NCBI GenBank assembly: GCA_012520645.1
Contig: JAAYNV010000028.1
Location: forward strand, 1 to 64,000
Source: Clostridiales bacterium
GTDB lineage: Bacteria; Bacillota; Clostridia; Lachnospirales; Lachnospiraceae
Direction: 5' to 3'
Length of the DNA stretch: 64,000 bases
Part shown: in pieces, positions 7,060 to 17,800 of the stretch
How the letters are laid out: each line of letters starts with the position of its first letter
Numbering within the stretch: the first letter of the stretch is position 1
Notes under the pieces: model-generated
What the model was told of the DNA's origin: nothing
Database searches by the model: none
What the model saw: the letters and a program-made list of their open reading frames with translations, nothing else
Translations under genes and position numbers: made by a program

Positions 7060-8392
7060 TTTTCACCATCCTACTAATCGCAGTAAATACTGCATCAATT
7101 ACTTGACTCTTCGTCTTGCAATAATATGTACATGAGTTTTTTAAAAACATATTATCTAGCTTCAGATACGGATCATAAAGTATTATTGGCTTTCCACTTG
7201 CTTGATAATTTCCAATTTCTACCAACGTTCCTTGGTCATTGTAGAGTAATGTTGCTATCATTATTTTGCATTCCGATAACAAGTCCATATCCTTAGCAAA
7301 TATAGCACGCTCTTCACTCATATCCATATCCTTATTCACTTGTCCATTTTCTTGGATTGGTCTCCGAGGTTTAAAATTATGATACAAAAGAGAAGCCTCT
7401 AAAATATCCAATTTCTCTGTATCTACATAATCAAAATCCGGAGCTGCCATATAAATTGGATAGTTTACTCTTACGTTCCATGGAACTCTTATTCCCTCCA
7501 TTTCAACGAAATCATAAATATTCTGAATAATGAGTTCTACATTTTCTTTGAATTTTTCTTGTTGAATTGTTTGTGCATATAAACTTGACATCCACGCTGC
7601 AAATGCCATATTATCTGAAATATTAGTTCCAACCCTTTCAGACATAAATGCTATATCATATACATCTCCTACTCCCACAGAATGAATAGTTTCTCCGATA
7701 TGAGCAGGTGCCTCATAACTTGTTTTTTCCCTAAAATCATAAAGCCATGAACCACCTCTATTTTCCTTTATTAATAACTGAGCGACACTCTTTTTTCCAA
7801 AATATGTTATTAAATTATCATAACTATTTTCTTTAAAAAACTCTTCAAATGAGGTCGATGACGTCGATAAGAATACTGTCTGAATTTTTATTGTATCTAA
7901 ATCTAAAATATCATCACAGTCATAATTCATATCTATATGAATTTTACCTTCATAGTCCGAAAGGTCACTTAAAATTCTTGCATTCCCATATCTTCCCGGA
8001 AAAATAATTATATCTGTCGGTTTGAAATTATCTAATACCTGCATTAACGGCAACATGCTAACATATTCTGCTTGCCTACCTAATATGTTCTCATATAGCT
8101 GATTACCACTCTCATCCGACTGACCAATTAACATTACGTTTGGTGCCTTATCCACCTTACCTAAGCGAAAGACACTATTTGCTCTTAACACATCAACCCC
8201 AAATTTTTCAACATCTTTTACAAGATAATCTGGTGCATAATATGCCAATGCATATTCTATATTCAGTGCATCACAACTTCTTGCAGCATGAAAAATCCCA
8301 CCAAGTCTTGACGTACTATATCCATTCTCTATAATATCAAGATGCTGGTCTACATATACCTCTCCAATTATCAATATTTTTCTATTATGCAT
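7049..8392 (-). CDS. PfkB-family kinase fused to nucleoside 2-deoxyribosyltransferase-like domain
   Basis: 447 residues. The N-terminal 300 are ribokinase/PfkB-like: KILIIGEVYVDQHLD at 4-18, the GG substrate region RLGGIFHAARSC at 29-40, and the second signature HSVGVGDVYDIAF at 237-249 with catalytic-base Asp243. From about 308 the sequence becomes nucleoside 2-deoxyribosyltransferase-like: YPIYMAAPDF, then DQGTLVEIGNYQASGKPII with the expected nucleophilic Glu392. One chain could thus phosphorylate a (deoxy)nucleoside and cleave or exchange its base. It is second in the operon, overlapping its neighbours by 8 and 11 bp. I know of no standard pathway using this fusion beside QueC. Confidence 0.75.
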   Translation of the reverse strand: MHNRKILIIGEVYVDQHLDIIENGYSTSRLGGIFHAARSCDALNIEYALAYYAPDYLVKDVEKFGVDVLRANSVFRLGKVDKAPNVMLIGQSDESGNQLYENILGRQAEYVSMLPLMQVLDNFKPTDIIIFPGRYGNARILSDLSDYEGKIHIDMNYDCDDILDLDTIKIQTVFLSTSSTSFEEFFKENSYDNLITYFGKKSVAQLLIKENRGGSWLYDFREKTSYEAPAHIGETIHSVGVGDVYDIAFMSERVGTNISDNMAFAAWMSSLYAQTIQQEKFKENVELIIQNIYDFVEMEGIRVPWNVRVNYPIYMAAPDFDYVDTEKLDILEASLLYHNFKPRRPIQENGQVNKDMDMSEERAIFAKDMDLLSECKIMIATLLYNDQGTLVEIGNYQASGKPIILYDPYLKLDNMFLKNSCTYYCKTKSQVIDAVFTAISRMVKNGE

Positions 8393-8762
8393 ACAAATTT
8401 ACCACGATAAAAGGAACAGGTGATAGTCCAGACGACTTAATTGCTCCTGAATATCTTTTTCCCTTTTTTATACACAAATTCAAATAGTTATAAGATACTG
8501 GCAGATTTCCAATAACCTCTTGAGTACTGGACAAAACAACAGCCAGTCGCTTGTTAATTAACTGCATTGATAATTCAACTGATTGTCCAGTGGAAGGCAC
8601 ATCTTTATGATTCTGAAAATATTCTGATATAGCCACATCCTCCAATAGAATATTTTCAATAGCTAATGGACATTCATCGCCTCCATTATTTCCTCCATTA
8701 GCAATTGAACCAGCTCCACCACCACGATATGTTCCAAACATTCCATTACCAGAAGACCCCAT
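8385..8762 (-). CDS. Small protein with Gly-rich N-terminal tail; putative partner/substrate of the QueC-like enzyme
   Basis: 125 residues, first gene of the operon, with CGGAGG before the ATG. It begins MGSSGNGMFGTYRGGG; after methionine removal the N-terminus would be glycine, followed by a flexible Gly/Ser/Asn tail to about residue 30. The rest is a compact beta-rich domain (VELSMQLINKRLAVVL, then VIGNLPVSYNYL) faintly resembling HIRAN-type GYLP sequences. No catalytic motif is visible. QatB, partner of the QueC-like QatC, also has a small-residue N-terminus, which suggests this protein could be modified at its N-terminus. That role is inference from context; otherwise it is an unknown small protein. 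Confidence 0.65.
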   Translation of the reverse strand: MGSSGNGMFGTYRGGGAGSIANGGNNGGDECPLAIENILLEDVAISEYFQNHKDVPSTGQSVELSMQLINKRLAVVLSSTQEVIGNLPVSYNYLNLCIKKGKRYSGAIKSSGLSPVPFIVVNLYA

Positions 8763-8953
8763 AATATACCTCCGTAAAATAATATGATGCTTTCATTTTA
8801 CATCGTTTCAACTATTTTGAATAGTCGGAACATTTGGTCTATTCCTTTACAATCATAGTAATCAGGTTACAAATAGATTTGTAAAATTTTTTGGCACCGT
8901 TTTGGCACCGCCAACCCTATTTTTCGCTATTCTTTTCACCTATTTCAAGACGC
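8763..8953. other. Intergenic region between accessory operon and tuf: dyad and direct repeat
   Basis: About 190 bp without a gene. It holds the dyad ACTATTTTGAATAGT (8811-8825), a possible operator for the accessory operon, and two copies of TTGGCACCG (8891-8899 and 8902-8910). The latter are close to where foreign, AT-rich sequence meets the tuf terminator and are candidate attachment-site arms. No convincing promoter with both boxes could be picked for the accessory operon. Confidence 0.35.
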
Positions 8954-8958
8954 AAAAA

Positions 8959-8985
8959 GGGCTTCCCGATTTCTCGGAAAGCCCC
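8959..8985 (-). terminator. Rho-independent terminator of tuf
   Basis: On the minus strand GGGGCTTTCCGA and TCGGGAAGCCC form a long stem followed by TTTTT, about 35 bp after the tuf stop. Confidence 0.9.
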
Positions 8986-9019
8986 ATAAAATCTAGCTTT
9001 TTAGAGACACTATCAAAGA

Positions 9020-10207
9020 TTACTCGATGATAGTAGCAACACGGCCTGAACCTACAGTACGTCCACCTTCACGGATAGCGAATGTAAGACCCTGCTCCAT
9101 AGCGATCGGGTGAATCAGTTCGATTGTCATTTCTACGTTATCACCAGGCATGCACATTTCTGTACCAGCCGGTAACTCACAAACACCTGTTACGTCAGTT
9201 GTTCTGAAGTAGAACTGCGGTCTGTAGTTGTTGAAGAACGGAGTATGACGTCCACCTTCATCTTTTGTTAATACGTAAACCTGAGCTGTAAATTTCTTAT
9301 GGCATGTTACAGAACCCGGTTTAGCAAGAACCTGTCCTCTTTCGATATCTGTTCTGTTGATACCACGAAGCAGAGCACCGATGTTATCACCAGCCTGAGC
9401 CTCATCCAGCATCTTACGGAACATTTCGATACCTGTAACAACAATCTTTCTTGTTTCTTCCTTGATACCAACGATTTCAACTTCATCATTTAAGTGAAGT
9501 GTACCACGCTCTACTCTACCAGTTGCAACTGTACCACGACCTGTAATTGTGAATACATCCTCTACCGGCATTAAGAACGGCTTATCTGTATCACGCTGCG
9601 GATCCGGAATATGGGAATCTACTGCTTCCATAAGCTCCATGATCTTGTCGCCCCACTCGCTGCTCGGATCTTCCAGAGCCTTTAAAGCGGAACCTTTAAC
9701 AATCGGGCAGTCATTGAAATCATACTCAGCTAACTGCTCTGTGATTTCCATTTCTACTAACTCAAGTAATTCCGGATCATCAACCATATCGCACTTGTTC
9801 ATGAATACTACGATATACGGTACACCTACCTGACGGGACAGAAGGATGTGCTCCTTTGTCTGAGCCATAACACCGTCAGTAGCAGCAACAACGAGGATAG
9901 CACCATCCATCTGTGCAGCACCTGTGATCATGTTCTTTACATAGTCAGCATGGCCAGGGCAGTCAACGTGTGCATAATGTCTCTTGTCTGTCTCATACTC
10001 AATGTGAGAAGTAGAGATTGTGATTCCACGCTCTCTTTCTTCCGGAGCCTTGTCAATATTCTCGAAATCTGCAGCTGTGTTACCTGCAACTCTTGCAGAA
10101 AGTACTTTTGTGATAGCAGCTGTTAAAGTTGTTTTACCATGGTCTACGTGTCCGATGGTACCAATGTTACAATGTGGCTTGTTTCTTTCAAATTTAGCTT
10201 TAGCCAT
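9020..10207 (-). CDS. tuf: Elongation factor Tu
   Basis: 395 residues, standard length. G1 GHVDHGKTT near residue 19, switch [20 protein letters not shown] near 80, NKCDM near 135. It delivers aminoacyl-tRNA to the ribosome in a GTP-dependent manner. AAGGAGG precedes the ATG. It follows fusA after 149 bp but has its own consensus promoter there and a strong terminator downstream, so it can be expressed independently of the str operon. Nothing unusual in the protein. Confidence 0.98.
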   Translation of the reverse strand: MAKAKFERNKPHCNIGTIGHVDHGKTTLTAAITKVLSARVAGNTAADFENIDKAPEERERGITISTSHIEYETDKRHYAHVDCPGHADYVKNMITGAAQMDGAILVVAATDGVMAQTKEHILLSRQVGVPYIVVFMNKCDMVDDPELLELVEMEITEQLAEYDFNDCPIVKGSALKALEDPSSEWGDKIMELMEAVDSHIPDPQRDTDKPFLMPVEDVFTITGRGTVATGRVERGTLHLNDEVEIVGIKEETRKIVVTGIEMFRKMLDEAQAGDNIGALLRGINRTDIERGQVLAKPGSVTCHKKFTAQVYVLTKDEGGRHTPFFNNYRPQFYFRTTDVTGVCELPAGTEMCMPGDNVEMTIELIHPIAMEQGLTFAIREGGRTVGSGRVATIIE

Positions 10208-10293
10208 TATGATAGTCCTCCTTAAATTTGCGTAAACGCATTGTTTCTGATTTTATAGATTCTGAGCAATTCAATTTTGCTCGGCTATCTCTA

Positions 10294-10322
10294 ATTATAT
10301 TAGAGACAGCCAAGTTTTTCAA
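10294..10322 (-). promoter_or_regulatory. tuf promoter
   Basis: TTGAAA (10317-10322), 17-bp spacer, TATAAT (10294-10299). The -10 lies in the loop of a 12-bp inverted repeat (GGCTGTCTCTAA/TTAGAGATAGCC), and a second hairpin GAGCAA/TTGCTC follows in the leader. Confidence 0.75.
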
Positions 10323-10356
10323 GCATTATTTCACTTTTATTTTGTCTTAACAGTAC

Positions 10357-12474
10357 TTACTTCGCTTTTGCTGCTAATACTTTTTCCTGTACGTTCTTCG
10401 GAACCTGCTCATACTTTTCAAAGAACATGGAGTAGTTACCACGTCCCTGTGTCTTGGAACGTAAGTCTGTAGAATAACCAAACATTTCAGCAAGCGGTAC
10501 ATATGCTTTTACCATCTTGCCGCCGCCGATATCGTCCATACCTTCGATACGTCCGCGACGGGAGTTGATATCACCGATGACATCACCCATATATTCTTCC
10601 GGCATAGTAACCTCAACCTTCATAATCGGCTCAAGAAGTACCGGATTTGCCTTTGACATAGCATCCTTAAATGCTAAGGAACCTGCAATATGGAATGCCA
10701 TTTCGGAAGAGTCGACTTCATGGTAAGAACCATCGTATACATTTGCATGTACACCCAGTACCGGGAATCCACCCAGAACACCTGCTTTGGATGCTTCCTC
10801 AATACCTTCACCGACTGCCGGAATATATTCCTTCGGAATAGCACCACCGACAACAGTAGATTCGAATTTGAATGTCTCTTCGCCGTTCGGATCCATCGGC
10901 TCAAATTTAACTTTACAGTGACCGTACTGTCCACGACCACCGGACTGCTTTGCGTACTTGCTGTCAACATCAACAGCCTTGGTAAAGGTCTCCTTGTAAG
11001 CAACCTGCGGTGCACCTACGTTTGCCTCTACCTTGAATTCACGCAGAAGTCTGTCTACGATAATTTCAAGATGAAGCTCACCCATACCGGCGATGATTGT
11101 CTGACCTGTTTCATGATCGGTGTGCGCACGGAAGGTCGGATCTTCCTCTGCAAGCTTTGCAAGTGCCTCGCCCATCTTGCCCTGTCCAGCCTTAGTCTTC
11201 GGCTCGATTGCAAGCTCGATAACCGGCTCCGGGAACTCCATGGACTCAAGGATTACCGGATGCTGGTCATCGCATATGGTATCACCTGTTGCAGTAAACT
11301 TAAATCCAACTGCTGCTGCAATATCTCCGGAATAAACCTTGTCAAGTTCTGCTCTCTTGTTTGCATGCATCTGAAGAATACGTCCAACACGTTCCTTCTT
11401 ATCTTTTGTAGAGTTGTATACATAGGAACCGGAATTCATAGTACCGGAGTATACACGGAAGAATGCCAGCTTACCTACGAACGGGTCTGCCATGATCTTG
11501 AATGCCAGAGCGGAGAACGGTTCATCATCAGAAGAATGTCTCTCAACCTCATTGCCTTCCATATCCGTTCCCTTAATGGCCGGAATATCAAGCGGAGACG
11601 GCATAAACTCAATAATAGCATCCAGCAATTTCTGTACACCTTTATTTCTGTATGCAGTACCACAGCATACCGGAATAGCACGACAATCGCAGGTTGCCTT
11701 TCTAAGTGCAGCCTTCATATCATCTACAGAAGGTTCTTCTCCCTCCAGATACTGCATCATTAAGTCATCATCCAATTCGCAAACCTTTTCTACTAACTCA
11801 GTACGATAAAGCTCTGCATCATCCTGCATATCGCCAAGATCCTTGGTAACTGTAATGTCATCGCCCTTATCGTCATTGTAGATATAAGCCTGCATTTCAA
11901 ATAAATCAATAATTCCCTTGAAATCGTCTTCTTTTCCAATCGGAAGCTGAAGTACGATTGCATTTTTTCCTAATCTTGTACGAATCTGATCAACAGCTCC
12001 GTAAAAGTCTGCACCAAGGATGTCCATCTTGTTGATGAATGCCATTCTCGGTACGTTATAAGTGTCAGCCTGACGCCATACATTTTCTGACTGCGGTTCT
12101 ACACCGCCCTTAGCACAGAAAACACCTACTGCACCGTCAAGTACACGAAGAGAACGCTCAACCTCTACTGTGAAGTCAACGTGACCCGGTGTATCAATGA
12201 TATTGATACGATGCTCTAAAGCACCCGGTTTTGTCTTGCAATTCTCCTGTAATGTCCAGTGGCATGTAGTTGCGGCTGATGTGATTGTGATACCTCTTTC
12301 CTGCTCCTGCTCCATCCAGTCCATGGTAGCAGTACCTTCATGAGTATCACCAATCTTATAATTAACACCGGTATAATATAAGATACGCTCAGTTGTCGTA
12401 GTCTTACCTGCATCGATATGCGCCATAATACCAATGTTTCTGGTTCTCTCTAATGGATATTCTCTTCCAGCCAA
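10357..12474 (-). CDS. fusA: Elongation factor G
   Basis: 705 residues, full length. [15 protein letters not shown] near residue 17, DTPGHVDFT near 95 and NKMD near 150 are the GTPase motifs; domains II-V follow, including [14 protein letters not shown] of domain IV. It catalyses GTP-driven translocation of tRNA and mRNA on the ribosome. AAGGAGG precedes the ATG. It lies downstream of rpsG in the conserved rpsL-rpsG-fusA-tuf order. The protein shows no truncation or frameshift. Confidence 0.98.
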   Translation of the reverse strand: MAGREYPLERTRNIGIMAHIDAGKTTTTERILYYTGVNYKIGDTHEGTATMDWMEQEQERGITITSAATTCHWTLQENCKTKPGALEHRINIIDTPGHVDFTVEVERSLRVLDGAVGVFCAKGGVEPQSENVWRQADTYNVPRMAFINKMDILGADFYGAVDQIRTRLGKNAIVLQLPIGKEDDFKGIIDLFEMQAYIYNDDKGDDITVTKDLGDMQDDAELYRTELVEKVCELDDDLMMQYLEGEEPSVDDMKAALRKATCDCRAIPVCCGTAYRNKGVQKLLDAIIEFMPSPLDIPAIKGTDMEGNEVERHSSDDEPFSALAFKIMADPFVGKLAFFRVYSGTMNSGSYVYNSTKDKKERVGRILQMHANKRAELDKVYSGDIAAAVGFKFTATGDTICDDQHPVILESMEFPEPVIELAIEPKTKAGQGKMGEALAKLAEEDPTFRAHTDHETGQTIIAGMGELHLEIIVDRLLREFKVEANVGAPQVAYKETFTKAVDVDSKYAKQSGGRGQYGHCKVKFEPMDPNGEETFKFESTVVGGAIPKEYIPAVGEGIEEASKAGVLGGFPVLGVHANVYDGSYHEVDSSEMAFHIAGSLAFKDAMSKANPVLLEPIMKVEVTMPEEYMGDVIGDINSRRGRIEGMDDIGGGKMVKAYVPLAEMFGYSTDLRSKTQGRGNYSMFFEKYEQVPKNVQEKVLAAKAK

Positions 12475-12506
12475 GGTATTTCCTCCTTTTTAAACTACAT
12501 CGAAGA

Positions 12507-12542
12507 TTAGAAGCGATAGTGTGCGAACGCCGAGGTGTTCGC
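12507..12542 (-). pseudogene. Remnant of a second rpsG 3' end
   Basis: On the minus strand this intergenic stretch encodes ANTSAFAHYRF followed by TAA, almost the same as the true S7 C-terminus ([10 protein letters not shown]) that ends 57 bp upstream. The shared residues use partly different synonymous codons (CAC TAT CGC versus CAT TAC AGA), so it is an old or foreign copy rather than a fresh duplication. It also overlaps an imperfect hairpin. Confidence 0.6.
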
Positions 12543-12563
12543 GCACACAACGTATGCTCATTC

Positions 12564-13052
<489 letters not shown>

Positions 13053-13201
13053 TCATTTCGAAAAATAAATCATCGGTACTCACATGTTTCCATAATTTTG
13101 TGTTCGTGCGGTCTATCTGTTTATAAAATCCAGAATTCCAACACTAAATAAAATTAGTTCCGTTTGTGGTCCAAAGTTACGCGGCTGAAAATAATATCAG
13201 A

Positions 13202-13621
13202 TTATTTTGCAGCCTTCGGTCTCTTAGCGCCGTATTTGGAACGGGCCTGTTTTCTGTTAGCAACTCCTGCTGTATCAAGAGTACCTCTGATCACGTGGTA
13301 TCTTGTACCAGGTAAGTCCTTTACTCTTCCGCCTCTGATCAGAACAACGCTGTGTTCCTGTAAGTTGTGTCCTTCACCCGGAATATAGCTTGTTACTTCG
13401 ATTCCGTTAGACAGACGAACTCTGGCGATCTTTCTAAGAGCAGAGTTAGGCTTTTTCGGAGTAGCTGTCTTAACAGCGGTGCAGACACCTCTCTTCTGCG
13501 GTGCAGAAGCATCCGTAGACTTCTTTCTTAAGGAGTTCCATCCTTTCTGAAGTGCCGGAGCTGTTGATTCCTTTACAGATGTCTGACGTCCTTTTCTAAC
13601 TAACTGGTTAAATGTTGGCAT
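13202..13621 (-). CDS. rpsL: Ribosomal protein S12
   Basis: 139 residues, [12 protein letters not shown] start, with the conserved decoding loop ([15 protein letters not shown]) and [11 protein letters not shown]. It is part of the 30S decoding centre and the site of streptomycin-resistance mutations. First gene of the str operon, behind a consensus promoter. Usually the L7Ae-like gene ybxF lies between rpoC and rpsL in Firmicutes; here a glycosyltransferase gene takes that place. Confidence 0.98.
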   Translation of the reverse strand: MPTFNQLVRKGRQTSVKESTAPALQKGWNSLRKKSTDASAPQKRGVCTAVKTATPKKPNSALRKIARVRLSNGIEVTSYIPGEGHNLQEHSVVLIRGGRVKDLPGTRYHVIRGTLDTAGVANRKQARSKYGAKRPKAAK

Positions 13622-13693
13622 TCTGTTTCACCTCTTTCTTGAATTAAAATGTTATTGCATCAAAAATGGTGCGATTGTCACGCACACTAGATT

Positions 13694-13722
13694 AGTATAC
13701 TTGCCATTTTTCCCCTTGTCAA
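13694..13722 (-). promoter_or_regulatory. rpsL (str operon) promoter
   Basis: TTGACA (13717-13722), 17-bp spacer, TATACT (13694-13699) on the minus strand, about 70 bp before rpsL. Confidence 0.8.
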
Positions 13723-13761
13723 TACGTTTTTCAAGAACTTTACAGATTTCAATGGAACAAT

Positions 13762-14727
13762 TTATATTTCATTTTGTTCTGTTTCTTCATATAATATACT
13801 CTCTATAATATAACGGGGTCTCTTTTTGGTTTCACTGTATATTTTCCCGATATATTCCCCAATGATTCCCAGACACAAAAGCTGTATGCCCCCCACCATC
13901 CAGATGGATACCATTAAAGAGGTCCAGCCTACGATTGTCTCTCCCATAAACTTACGGACAAGGGAATAGATTAACATTGCCATACTGATCAGAAACATCA
14001 GCGCTCCCGCATGAATAATCATACGCATCGGTTTCACACTGAAGGAAGAAATTCCGTCAAAGGCAAATGACAGCATCTTTTTTAACGGATACTTACTCTC
14101 TCCTGCAAACCTCTCATGTCGCTCATACTCCACAATCGCCGTATGATAACCGATCTGTGGTACAATACCGCGCAGAAAAAGATTGACCTCTTCAAACTCT
14201 TCCAGACCGTCCATGGCACGTTTACTCATCAGCCTGTAGTCTGCATGGTTAAATACAAGATCTACCCCCAGCGTCTTCATCACATGATAAAAACCTTCTG
14301 CCGTAAAACGCTTAAAAAATGTATCCGTTTTCCGCGAAGAACGGACACCGTACACGATATCATTTCCTTTTTCAAACTCGTCAATAAATTTTTCGATTAC
14401 GCCCACATCATCCTGCAAATCCGCATCCAGGGAAATTGCCGCATCCGCATACTTTTTAGCAGTCATAAGTCCCGCCAAAAGAGCATTTTGATGTCCTCTG
14501 TTTCTGGAGAGGTTGATTCCTGTATAAATACCGTCCTGCTCATGCAGCTTTTGTATGATTTCCCATGTATGATCTTTGGAACCGTCATTGACCATGGCAA
14601 TCTTACTGTCCTTTGCAATTTTTTCCCGCTGCATCAGATCTATCATGATTTCCCTAAGCTGCCTCGCTGTCTCCGGCAATACCTGCTCCTCATTATAACA
14701 GGGCAGCACCAACCAAATTGTCTTCAT
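13762..14727 (-). CDS. Polyprenyl-phosphate glycosyltransferase, GT2 with two membrane segments
   Basis: 321 residues. GT-A domain with WLVLPCYNEE at the N-terminus, MVNDGSKDHT near 45-55, and SLDADLQDD near 100, the DXD-like metal site of DPM1/GtrB-type enzymes. Two hydrophobic segments near residues 230-255 and 265-290 anchor it in the membrane, as in GtrB enzymes that load a sugar onto undecaprenyl phosphate. It sits between rpoC (behind a terminator) and rpsL, an unusual place for a glycosyltransferase. It may serve the surface glycans encoded elsewhere in the window. Confidence 0.85.
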   Translation of the reverse strand: MKTIWLVLPCYNEEQVLPETARQLREIMIDLMQREKIAKDSKIAMVNDGSKDHTWEIIQKLHEQDGIYTGINLSRNRGHQNALLAGLMTAKKYADAAISLDADLQDDVGVIEKFIDEFEKGNDIVYGVRSSRKTDTFFKRFTAEGFYHVMKTLGVDLVFNHADYRLMSKRAMDGLEEFEEVNLFLRGIVPQIGYHTAIVEYERHERFAGESKYPLKKMLSFAFDGISSFSVKPMRMIIHAGALMFLISMAMLIYSLVRKFMGETIVGWTSLMVSIWMVGGIQLLCLGIIGEYIGKIYSETKKRPRYIIESILYEETEQNEI

Positions 14728-14796
14728 AATTACATTCCATACCTTTCTTCAGACAGCAGACCGTCTCCTATCCGTAAACGCTGCTCTTTCAGAAAA

Positions 14797-14820
14797 GGAC
14801 AGAAACAAACGCTTCTGCCC
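14797..14820 (-). terminator. Terminator after rpoC
   Basis: GGGCAGAA/TTCTGTCC stem (one G-U pair) with TTTT on the minus strand, just after the rpoC stop. Confidence 0.7.
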
Positions 14821-14835
14821 TTTTTCATAATCTGC

Positions 14836-17800
14836 TTATTCTTCTGTCAGTACAGCTTCCTCTGCCTCTTCGGACATTTCTACTGCTTCTTCCATCTCTT
14901 CATCAGACATCTCGGTCAGTCCTTCTGTCAGATCATTTTCTTCCTCAGAAGGTTCCACATCCTCAAAAGAAATTTCATCCTCCATGGATAAGTTCAACAG
15001 ATTGTCATCGGTATCCAGTTTTACACTTCTGTAACGCTTCATACCGGTACCTGCCGGAATCAGCTTACCAATGATAACGTTCTCCTTCAGACCAATGAGC
15101 GGATCAACCTTACCTTTGATTGCAGCTTCTGTCAGAACCTTCGTAGTCTCCTGGAAGGAAGCTGCGGATAAGAAGGAATTCGTTGCAAGGGCTGCCTTGG
15201 TAATACCAAGCATAACCTGCTTGCCTTCTGCCGGCTCTTTACCTTCTGCAATGAGCTTCTCATTCATTTCCTCATAATCCAGTACATCCACCAGAGTGCC
15301 CGGTAAGTAATCGGCATCTCCATTGTTCTCAATACGGATCTTCTTTAACATCTGGCGAACGATCACCTCGATATGCTTATCGCTGATATCAACACCCTGC
15401 AGACGATATACGCGCTGTACCTCGCGAAGCATGTAATCCTGTACAGCACGCACACCCTTGATCTTTAACAGATCATGCGGGTTCACGCTACCTTCTGTCA
15501 GTTCATCTCCGGCATCCAGTACGGCACCGTCCATAACCTTAATACGGGAACCATACGGAATCAGATAAGTCTTTGCTTCTCCGGTTTCATTGTTTGTAAT
15601 GACAATCTCACGTTTCTTCTTGGTATCCTTGATGCTTGCCACACCACCGAACTCTGCAATGATTGCAAGTCCTTTCGGCTTTCTTGCCTCGAAAAGCTCC
15701 TCAACACGCGGAAGACCCTGTGTGATATCGTCACCGGCTACACCACCGGTATGGAAAGTACGCATCGTCAGCTGTGTACCCGGTTCACCGATCGACTGTG
15801 CCGCGATGATTCCGACTGCCTCTCCGACCTGTACGGCTTCACCAGTTGCCATGTTGGCACCGTAGCACTTTGCACAGATACCATTGTGGCAGCGGCAGCT
15901 TAAGATCGTACGGATTTTAACTGCCTCGATCGGCTCACCATTCTTGTCTACACCGGTCTTTAATACTCTGTCTACGCGGCTCGGTGTGATCATATGATTC
16001 TTCTTTACAATCACGTTGCCGTCTCTGTCCAGAATATCTTCACAGGCATATCTGCCCTGAATTCTGTCATGCAGGCTTTCAATGGTCTCTTTTCCGTCCA
16101 TGAATGCCTTAACTACCATACCCGGAATTTCATCTCTTCCTTCGGAACAGTCCACTTCACGGATAATCAATTCCTGCGATACGTCAACCATACGTCTGGT
16201 CAGGTAACCGGAGTCCGCTGTACGCAGAGCCGTGTCGGACAGACCTTTACGTGCACCATGTGCAGACATGAAGTATTCCAGTACGTCCAGACCTTCACGG
16301 AAGTTGGACTTGATCGGCAGCTCGATGGTACGTCCGGTTGTGTCCGCCATCAGACCACGCATACCGGCTAACTGCTTAATCTGCTGGTTACTACCACGGG
16401 CACCGGAATCCGCCATCATGAAGATGTTGTTGTATTTATCCAGACCTGCAAGCAGCACATCTGTCAGTTCCTTATCAGTCTCATTCCATGTCTCTACAAC
16501 TGCACGGTAACGTTCTTCCTCCGTAATCAGACCACGTCTGAAGTTCTGGGAAATCTTATCTACCGTAGCCTGTGCCTCGTCAAGCATCTGCTGCTTCTGT
16601 TCCGGCACGGTCATATCGGAAATGGATACGGTCATGGCTGCTCTTGTAGAGTACTTGTATCCGGTCGCTTTGATCAGGTCAAGTACCTCCGCTGTTGTGG
16701 AAGCACCGTGTGTATTGATGACCTTTTCCAGAATCTGCTTTAACTGCTTCTTTCCGACATGGAAGTCTACTTCCAGCTTTAAGAAGTTTTCTGGATTGCT
16801 GCGGTCTACAAAGCCAAGATCCTGCGGCAGAATCTCATTGAACAGGAAACGTCCCAGTGTGGATTCCACATTGCCTGTGATCTCCTCACCGTCTGCATTC
16901 TTCTTCGTCATTCTGACGGTGATTCTGGAATGCAGGGTAATCACCTTATTTTCATAAGCAAGAATGGCTTCATTCACACTCTTAAAGAACTTTCCTTCGC
17001 CCTTTGCTCCCGGTCTTTCCTGTGTCAGATAGTAAATACCAAGTACCATATCCTGTGAAGGAACGGCAACCGGTCCACCGTCGGACGGCTTTAAGAGATT
17101 GTTCGGAGAGAGCAGTAAGAAACGGCACTCTGCCTGCGCCTCTACAGAAAGCGGAAGGTGTACAGCCATCTGGTCACCATCGAAATCGGCATTAAACGCA
17201 GTACATACAAGCGGATGAAGCTTGATTGCCTTACCCTCTACCAGAATCGGCTCGAATGCCTGAATACCAAGTCTGTGCAGTGTGGGGGCACGGTTTAACA
17301 TAACCGGATGCTCCTTAATAACTTCCTCAAGCACATCCCATACCTGAGTATCCAGTCTCTCCACTAATTTCTTTGCATTTTTAATATTCTGGGAAATGCC
17401 GCGGCTGACTAATTCCTTCATCACAAAAGGCTTAAACAGCTCGATCGCCATTTCCTTCGGAAGACCACACTGGTAAATCTTCAGTTCCGGTCCCACGACG
17501 ATAACGGAACGTCCGGAGTAGTCAACACGCTTACCAAGTAAGTTCTGACGGAAACGTCCGGATTTACCCTTTAACATATCAGACAGGGATTTCAGTGCCC
17601 GGTTGCCCGGTCCTGTAACCGGTCTTCCTCTTCTTCCGTTGTCAATCAGGGCATCCACTGCTTCCTGCAGCATTCTCTTTTCATTTCTGACAATAATGTC
17701 AGGTGCACCCAGCTCCAACAGTCTCTTCAGACGGTTGTTGCGGTTGATGATTCTTCTATATAAGTCATTCAGGTCAGACGTAGCAAAGCGTCCACCGTCT

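Noticed and set aside
10690-11763. 357-aa ORF on the + strand within fusA
   Set aside because: Antisense shadow of a strongly conserved fusA gene; Cys/Thr-rich composition and no ribosome binding site.
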